64,000 bases of DNA, from NCBI RefSeq assembly GCF_040750475.1, contig NZ_JABJVY010000002.1, positions 124,001-188,000 on the forward strand, given 5' to 3'. This DNA comes from Amorphus sp040750475. GTDB taxonomy: Bacteria; Pseudomonadota; Alphaproteobacteria; Rhizobiales; Amorphaceae. Below are positions 59,205-64,000 of the stretch, piece after piece. The stretch's first letter is position 1, and each line of letters begins with the position of its first letter. Made by a program: the position numbers and the translations under genes. The notes below the pieces were generated by a model. That model made no database searches, was not told the origin of the DNA, and saw nothing but the letters and a program-made list of their open reading frames with translations.

Positions 59205-60073
59205 GCTACCTGATCGAACTGTCTATCTCCGGGCTCGCGATCGGCGCGATCTACGGCCTGATCGCGATGAGCTTCGCGGTCATCTTCAAGGCCACCGGGA
59301 TCGTGAATTTCGCCCAGGGCGAGATCTCCATGATCATCGCTTATGTGGCCTGGACGATCTCGTCCTATGTCGACGGCAACCCGTTTCTGGTCGCGCTCGG
59401 CGCGGTCGTGTTCGCCATTGCCTTCGGGCTCCTCATCGAGCGGCTCGTGATCCGGCCGATGATCGGCGAGCCGCTGTTTGCCACCATCATGGTCACGATC
59501 GGCCTGGCGGTGATCCTGCGCTCTTCGGTCGTCTTCCTGTGGGACGCCTATCCGCACGCGCTCGACATCGGGCTCGGGCGCGGGATCGTGGAAGTCGCGG
59601 GCGCGCGCATGCGCACCGGGCAGATCGCCGTGCTCGTCCTGTTGATCCTCACCATGATCGGCTTCTTCGCCTTCTTCCGCTATTCGCGCTTCGGCGTGGC
59701 GATGCGGGCCGTCGCCAGCGACGACCGCACGGCCCTTCTGATGGGGGTGAGCGCCGCCCGCGTCCAGTCGGTGGCCTGGGCCGCCGCGGCGGTCATCTCC
59801 GGGATTGCCGGCGTCCTGTTCGCAATCGTCTACGAGCTTTCGCCGTCCATGTTCGCGCTCGGCCTCAAGGCGTTCCCGGCAACCATCGTCGGCGGCCTCG
59901 ATTCCGTCATCGGGTCGGCCTTCGGCGGCCTGGTCATCGGCGGCATCGAGAACCTGACCGGCGGTTACATCAGTCCGGCGATCAAAGAGGTCGCGGGCTT
60001 CGTCATCATCATCGTCATTTTGATGGTCCGACCCTTCGGACTGTTCGGTGAAAAGCGGATCGAGAGGGTCTGA
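59201..60073 (+). CDS. ABC transporter permease (LivH-like)
   Basis: 290-residue membrane protein starting MSYLIELSISGLAIGAIYGLIAMSFAVIFKATGIVNFAQGE, the LivH hallmark, with about eight helices and C-terminal GLFGEKRIERV. Overlaps the ligase and LivM-like genes by one to four bases. Confidence 0.94.
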   Translation: MSYLIELSISGLAIGAIYGLIAMSFAVIFKATGIVNFAQGEISMIIAYVAWTISSYVDGNPFLVALGAVVFAIAFGLLIERLVIRPMIGEPLFATIMVTIGLAVILRSSVVFLWDAYPHALDIGLGRGIVEVAGARMRTGQIAVLVLLILTMIGFFAFFRYSRFGVAMRAVASDDRTALLMGVSAARVQSVAWAAAAVISGIAGVLFAIVYELSPSMFALGLKAFPATIVGGLDSVIGSAFGGLVIGGIENLTGGYISPAIKEVAGFVIIIVILMVRPFGLFGEKRIERV

Positions 60074-61119
60074 TGCGGTCGGGTGTCTTCAAGGAAACCA
60101 TCGGCGAGCAGATCAACCTCACCGATTCCTGGCACGTTCGGGGATGGACGATCGCCCTCGTTCTCGCGCTGATCGTGCTGCCGTTCTACCTGAATGCGTT
60201 CTATCTCTCGCTTCTGACCCTGATGGCGATCACCATGGTCGGGGCGCTGGGTCTGAACGTGCTTACCGGCTGGACCGGCCTAATTTCGCTGGGCCAGGCG
60301 GGATTCATGGTGCTCGGCGCCTATGCCTATGCCATCCCCACGGCGCTCTACGGCTGGGACCCGCTCGTGGGCCTTCTTCTCGCGGGTCTGGTGCCCGCGG
60401 TCGCGAGCCTTGTCGTGGGTATACCGTCGCTGAGGCTCACTGGCCTTTACCTTGCGATCACGACGCTCGCTTTCGCCTTCATCATCAACCATCTCGTTCT
60501 GGATTTCGACGGGCTGACGCGCGGTGCGCGCGGCATCTTCGTGAACCGTCCCGAGATCCTCGGGATCTCGTTCCAGAACGACGCGGCGTTCGCGCTCCTG
60601 TGTATCGGCGTTGCGGCGGCCGCGCTGCTCGCCACCTTGAACATTCGTCGAAGCCGCATCGGCCGTGCGTTCGTCGCCGTGCGCGACAACGACACCGCGG
60701 CGCGGGTCATGGGCGTCAACCTGCACGCCTACAAGCTGTTCGCCTTCGTGACGAGCTCGTTCATCGTCGGCATCGCCGGTGCGCTTTACGGCATGTTCCT
60801 GAGCTTCGTCACCGTCGAGGGTTTTCCGTTCCTGCTGTCGATCGAGGCCCTGGCGATCTTGATCGTCGGCGGCGTTGGGACGGCGCTCGGCGCGGTGCTC
60901 GGTACGATCTTCGTGGTGCTCATTCCCGAATTCGCCAACATCCTGTTCGGCCTTCTCGGCGATGAGTTCGCACGCTCGCTATCGACCGGCGCGCACGAGC
61001 TGAAGAGCATGCTCTACGGCGTCGTCATCATCGCCTTCCTCCGTTTCCAGCCGCACGGGCTCGTCGGGCTTTGGCGCGACGTGAAGCGTGCCTGGGTGAA
61101 CTGGCCGCTACGCTACTAA
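60073..61119 (+). CDS. ABC transporter permease (LivM-like)
   Basis: 348-residue membrane protein with LGLNVLTGWTGLISLGQAGFMVLGAYA and LRLTGLYLAITTLAFAFI, the LivM signature, and IGRAFVAVRDND in a cytoplasmic loop. The ATG overlaps the previous TGA (TGATG). The binding-protein gene follows after 42 nt. Confidence 0.94.
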   Translation: MRSGVFKETIGEQINLTDSWHVRGWTIALVLALIVLPFYLNAFYLSLLTLMAITMVGALGLNVLTGWTGLISLGQAGFMVLGAYAYAIPTALYGWDPLVGLLLAGLVPAVASLVVGIPSLRLTGLYLAITTLAFAFIINHLVLDFDGLTRGARGIFVNRPEILGISFQNDAAFALLCIGVAAAALLATLNIRRSRIGRAFVAVRDNDTAARVMGVNLHAYKLFAFVTSSFIVGIAGALYGMFLSFVTVEGFPFLLSIEALAILIVGGVGTALGAVLGTIFVVLIPEFANILFGLLGDEFARSLSTGAHELKSMLYGVVIIAFLRFQPHGLVGLWRDVKRAWVNWPLRY

Positions 61120-61161
61120 ACAATTGAAACGAAAACAGAAAACCGGGAGAGGAAAGCACCC

Positions 61162-62322
61162 ATGATAAAGGGGTCGATCAAAGCGGTTGCCGCTGCAACC
61201 CTGTTCGCCGCGTCGGCGCAGGCCGCCCTGGCGCAGGACCAGGGCGTGACGGATACGGAGATCATTCTCGGCGAGGTCGAGCCGCTGTCGGGTCCGCCCG
61301 GCCTGCTCGGCATCGCGCACAATATCGGCGTCCGGCTGGCGCTTGAGGAGAAAAACGCCCAGGGCGGGATCGCCGGGCGCAAGCTGCGCCTGATCGCGGA
61401 GGACGACGGTTACGTCTCCTCGCGGACGATCCAGGCGCTTCGCAAGCTCATCTCCGTCGACAAGGTGTTTGCCCTGACGGCGCTGTCGGGCTCCGGCCAG
61501 GCGATCGCCTCGGTGCCGGTGGTGGAGCAGGCCGGCATTCCGACCATGGTCCCGATCGGGCCGGTGCCGCCGCTCTACAATCCGCCGCGTGAGAATGTCT
61601 TCGTGATCGGCCAGTCCTACGACGAGGGCATGAAGCAGCTCGCCCTGTTCCTGGCCGAGCGGTTCCCGGACAAGAAGTGGGGCTTGGTTACCCAGGACGA
61701 CGACTACGGCGTCGCGCTGCGCGAGGGCCTTGCGGAGGCGAAGAAGGAGAGAGACTTCAATGTCGTCTTCGAGACCATCTACAAGCGGGGCCAGACCGAC
61801 TTTTCCTCCGAGATCCTGCGCGCCAAGGATGCCGAGGTCGATGTCCTGATCGCCGGCGGCATCATCAGCGAGAATGTCGCGATGGTGAAGGAGCTCGAAA
61901 AGCTCGGCATCAAGCCGGAGGTCGGCATCTTCTGGCCGGGCCGCGTCCCGGTCGTTCTGAAGCTGATCGGCCCGGCGAGCGACGACATCTACGCCGTCGA
62001 CTATGTCGTTCCGTTCGACAGCCCTCAGGGCAAGACGTTCGTCGAGATGGCGAAGACCTATCTCAACGAGGACGAGCTTTCCAAAATGAACCGCTACACC
62101 ATGACCGGGTACGCCTCCACGCGGGTGCTTCTGGCGGCGATCGAGAGCTGTGCCGACGATCTGACCTGGGACTGCACCAACGCGGCTCTGGCCAAGACCA
62201 AGGACCTCGATGTCGGCGTGATGGCGCCAATCTCGTTCAAGGACGGTTCGACCTTCTCCAACCAGCCGGTTCAGATCATGCAAGCCGACTACGACGCCTT
62301 GAGCTTCAAGCCCGTGAACTGA
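61162..62322 (+). CDS. ABC transporter substrate-binding protein (Leu/Ile/Val-binding type)
   Basis: 386-residue periplasmic binding protein: signal peptide ending ALA-Q (about residue 24), then GVTDTEIILGEVEPLSGPPGLLG and NAQGGIAGRKLRLIAEDDGY, typical of LIV-binding-like folds, many of which bind aromatic acids in Rhizobiales. ATG 61162 follows GGGAGAGGAAAG. It completes the importer; its ligand is not predictable from sequence. Confidence 0.94.
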   Translation: MIKGSIKAVAAATLFAASAQAALAQDQGVTDTEIILGEVEPLSGPPGLLGIAHNIGVRLALEEKNAQGGIAGRKLRLIAEDDGYVSSRTIQALRKLISVDKVFALTALSGSGQAIASVPVVEQAGIPTMVPIGPVPPLYNPPRENVFVIGQSYDEGMKQLALFLAERFPDKKWGLVTQDDDYGVALREGLAEAKKERDFNVVFETIYKRGQTDFSSEILRAKDAEVDVLIAGGIISENVAMVKELEKLGIKPEVGIFWPGRVPVVLKLIGPASDDIYAVDYVVPFDSPQGKTFVEMAKTYLNEDELSKMNRYTMTGYASTRVLLAAIESCADDLTWDCTNAALAKTKDLDVGVMAPISFKDGSTFSNQPVQIMQADYDALSFKPVN

Positions 62323-62387
62323 TGCGCAACGGTATGGCCGGGCACGTCCCGGCCATATCGGCCACAAGTTGGGAAATCATTGCCGAC

Positions 62388-63836
62388 ATGTTGTCCATTC
62401 TCTCCGCCGGCACCTACGTGCCGCGCTACCGGATCGCACGCAGTGACATCGTCGAAGCCAACCGCTGGTTCGCCGGCGGGATGGGTGCCCTCGCCAAGGG
62501 GGCCCGTGCCTATGCCAATTGGGACGAGGATGCGGTCACCATGGCGGTTGCGGCTGGAAGGATCGCGCTGGCCGGACACGACCTCCCGGGTGATGTGAGG
62601 CTTGCTTCCACCACTGCGCCGTTCGCTGATCGGCAGAATGCCGGCCTCGTCGCCGCAGCCCTCGGTCTGGAGGAAGCGGTATCAACGCTGGATCTTGGCG
62701 GATCGGCAAGGTGCGGGACCTCGGGCCTGGCTGCGGCTGTGCGTTCAGAACCGGCGGAGGGAGGCCCGATCCTTCTGTGTGCGGCCGAGCATCGATCGGC
62801 CCGCGCCGGCAGTTCGGAAGAGCTGACATCCGGCGACGGTGCGGCGGCGCTGCTTCTCGGTCACGGGGAGGGGATCGCCAAGATCTTGGGCGCTGCGCAG
62901 CGCTCCGTCGATTTCGTCGATCACTATCGGGCGGCCGACCGCGAGTTCAACTATGGCTGGGAGGAGCGCTGGATCCGCGACGAGGGCTACGCCAAGCTGG
63001 TGCCGCCCGTCGTCGCCGAGGCGCTGGCTGCAGCCGGCCTTGCGGGGTCCGACGTCGATCGCTTCATCCTGCCCGCTCCCACACCTGCGATTGCCACCAG
63101 CCTGGCCAAGCGGGCCGGCGTGCGGGAGGGCGCCGTCGCGGACACGCTGTTTGCGACGGTCGGCTTTACCGGTGCCGCACATCCGCTGCTGATGCTCGCC
63201 GCCGCGCTTGAGACGGCGGGGGCCGGCGAACGCATTGTCGTCGTGGGCTTCGGCCAAGGCGTCGATGTGATCGTCCTGGAAACCACGTCGGCGGCGGCGG
63301 ACCATCGGCCGGTTCCCAGCTTTGCCGACCAGATCTCGCGCGGTCTCTCCACCGGCGGGTACATGCGCTATCTGGCCTTCAACAAGCTGGTCGAGCGCGA
63401 ACACGGCATCCGTGCCGAACTCGATCTGCAAACCGCGCCGACGATCATGTACCGCAACCGGCGCATGCTGTTCGGCTTCTTCGGCGGCAAGTGCGATCGT
63501 TGCGGCGCCGTGCAGTTTCCGAAGACGCCGATCTGCGTCAATCCGAACTGCGGGGCGCACGACAGCCAGCACAACCACTGTTTCGCCGACACAAGCGCCT
63601 CGCTGCAGAGCTTCACGGCCGATCGGCTGACCTACTGCCCGGATCCGCCGGCTCTCTATGGCATGGTCCGTTTCCAGGAGGGAGGCTGTCTGATGATGGA
63701 TATCACCGACGCACTTCCCGACGAGGTGGAGGCCGGCCGTCCTCTTTCCATGGTGTTCCGCATCAAGGCGGAGGACGAGCGGCGCGGTATCAAACGCTAT
63801 TTCTGGAAGGCAACGCCGGCGGCGGAGAGGGTCTAG
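62388..63836 (+). CDS. HMG-CoA-synthase-like protein fused to a DUF35 zinc-ribbon/OB domain
   Basis: 482-residue fusion. The N-terminal ~340 residues are HMGS/KAS-III-like: ILSAGTYVPRYRI, WDEDAVTMAVAAG and nucleophile Cys109 in GGSARCGTSGL. The C-terminal ~140 residues are DUF35: zinc ribbon CDRCGAVQFPKTPICVNPNC (CX2C...CX4C) then an OB-fold region with DPPALYGMVRFQEGGCLMMDITD. Start taken at ATG 62388, where family similarity begins; ATG 62322, overlapping the previous TGA, would add 22 residues. Followed 9 nt later by a thiolase, the arrangement of archaeal thiolase-HMGS-DUF35 complexes. Confidence 0.88.
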   Translation: MLSILSAGTYVPRYRIARSDIVEANRWFAGGMGALAKGARAYANWDEDAVTMAVAAGRIALAGHDLPGDVRLASTTAPFADRQNAGLVAAALGLEEAVSTLDLGGSARCGTSGLAAAVRSEPAEGGPILLCAAEHRSARAGSSEELTSGDGAAALLLGHGEGIAKILGAAQRSVDFVDHYRAADREFNYGWEERWIRDEGYAKLVPPVVAEALAAAGLAGSDVDRFILPAPTPAIATSLAKRAGVREGAVADTLFATVGFTGAAHPLLMLAAALETAGAGERIVVVGFGQGVDVIVLETTSAAADHRPVPSFADQISRGLSTGGYMRYLAFNKLVEREHGIRAELDLQTAPTIMYRNRRMLFGFFGGKCDRCGAVQFPKTPICVNPNCGAHDSQHNHCFADTSASLQSFTADRLTYCPDPPALYGMVRFQEGGCLMMDITDALPDEVEAGRPLSMVFRIKAEDERRGIKRYFWKATPAAERV

Positions 63837-63844
63837 AGATCGTC

Positions 63845-64000
63845 ATGGCAAAAGGCATCAAGGACAAGGTCGTCGTCCTCGGCATGGGCTGTTCGACGTT
63901 CGGCGAACGCTGGGACGCCGAGGCGACCGATCTCATGATCGAGGCCTATACCGAATGCATGGCGGATGCCGGCATCGACAAGAGCCAGATCGACGCCGCC
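63845..64000 (+). CDS. Thiolase/SCP-x-like acetyl-CoA acetyltransferase, partial (cut by window end)
   Basis: 52 codons are visible from ATG 63845: IKDKVVVLGMGCSTFGERWD followed by helices typical of the SCP-x/lipid-transfer thiolase group. Active-site residues lie beyond the window. It directly follows the HMGS-DUF35 fusion and probably forms a complex with it. Confidence 0.8.
   Translation, partial: MAKGIKDKVVVLGMGCSTFGERWDAEATDLMIEAYTECMADAGIDKSQIDAA

Overview
The window is high-GC DNA with tightly packed operons (many ATGA or TGATG stop/start overlaps), frequent GTG/TTG starts and intergenic palindromic repeats. An AapJQMP general amino-acid transporter, a DgcN/DgcA D-glutamate pair, a TrmFO, a TRAP transporter and several Liv-type and CoA-catabolic genes point to an alphaproteobacterium, most probably of the order Hyphomicrobiales (Rhizobiales). 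Genus cannot be told from the sequence. No rRNA, tRNA, CRISPR array, transposase or phage gene was recognised.

Left part (1-21.2 kb) is mostly housekeeping and envelope. A leftward MCE lipid-transport operon (permease, ATPase, a 642-residue MCE protein with 89-residue tandem repeats, auxiliary lipoprotein) is followed by dgcN-dgcA, a fold-type II PLP ammonia-lyase/racemase, a polyprenyl-phosphate-sugar cassette (ArnT-like GT, GT2, lipid A N-terminal-domain protein), a metC-like lyase, aapJQMP, a squalene/phytoene-synthase-like protein, trmFO and an unknown lipoprotein. Tandem 140-bp and 55-bp repeats and hairpin elements fill the gaps.

Middle part (21.3-33.3 kb): a leftward operon of carboxymuconolactone-decarboxylase-like protein, HIBADH-like dehydrogenase, TRAP transporter (P, Q, M) and aldehyde dehydrogenase sits opposite a divergent LysR gene with a 7-bp inverted repeat between them. 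Next come a MetE-like zinc methyltransferase and a leftward five-gene ring-cleavage operon: FAH-family hydrolase/hydratase, SnoaL-like protein, alpha/beta hydrolase, LigA-type and LigB-type extradiol dioxygenase subunits. A 15-bp site with 14 identical positions lies upstream of both the methyltransferase and the ring-cleavage operon, suggesting co-regulation.

Right part (33.7-64 kb): a large CoA-thioester catabolic island. It has an FAD oxidoreductase, alpha-methylacyl-CoA racemase, three crotonases that all carry a PaaG-type Asp instead of the two hydratase Glu residues (one fused to a SnoaL domain), another SnoaL protein, two acyl-CoA ligases, two acyl-CoA dehydrogenases, two SDRs, three hotdog hydratase-like proteins, a CitE-like lyase, an acetate/4-hydroxybutyrate-type CoA-transferase, a thiolase, an orphan ring-hydroxylating dioxygenase beta subunit, an esterase, two TetR regulators, and a complete Liv-type ABC importer whose operon contains an acyl-CoA ligase and continues into an HMG-CoA-synthase-like/DUF35 fusion and a thiolase cut by the window edge. 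A nearly identical 25-nt element (24/25) in front of two operons suggests a shared regulator. Together these look like uptake, CoA activation and beta-oxidation-like breakdown of an unidentified aromatic, alicyclic or branched acid; the substrate is inference only.
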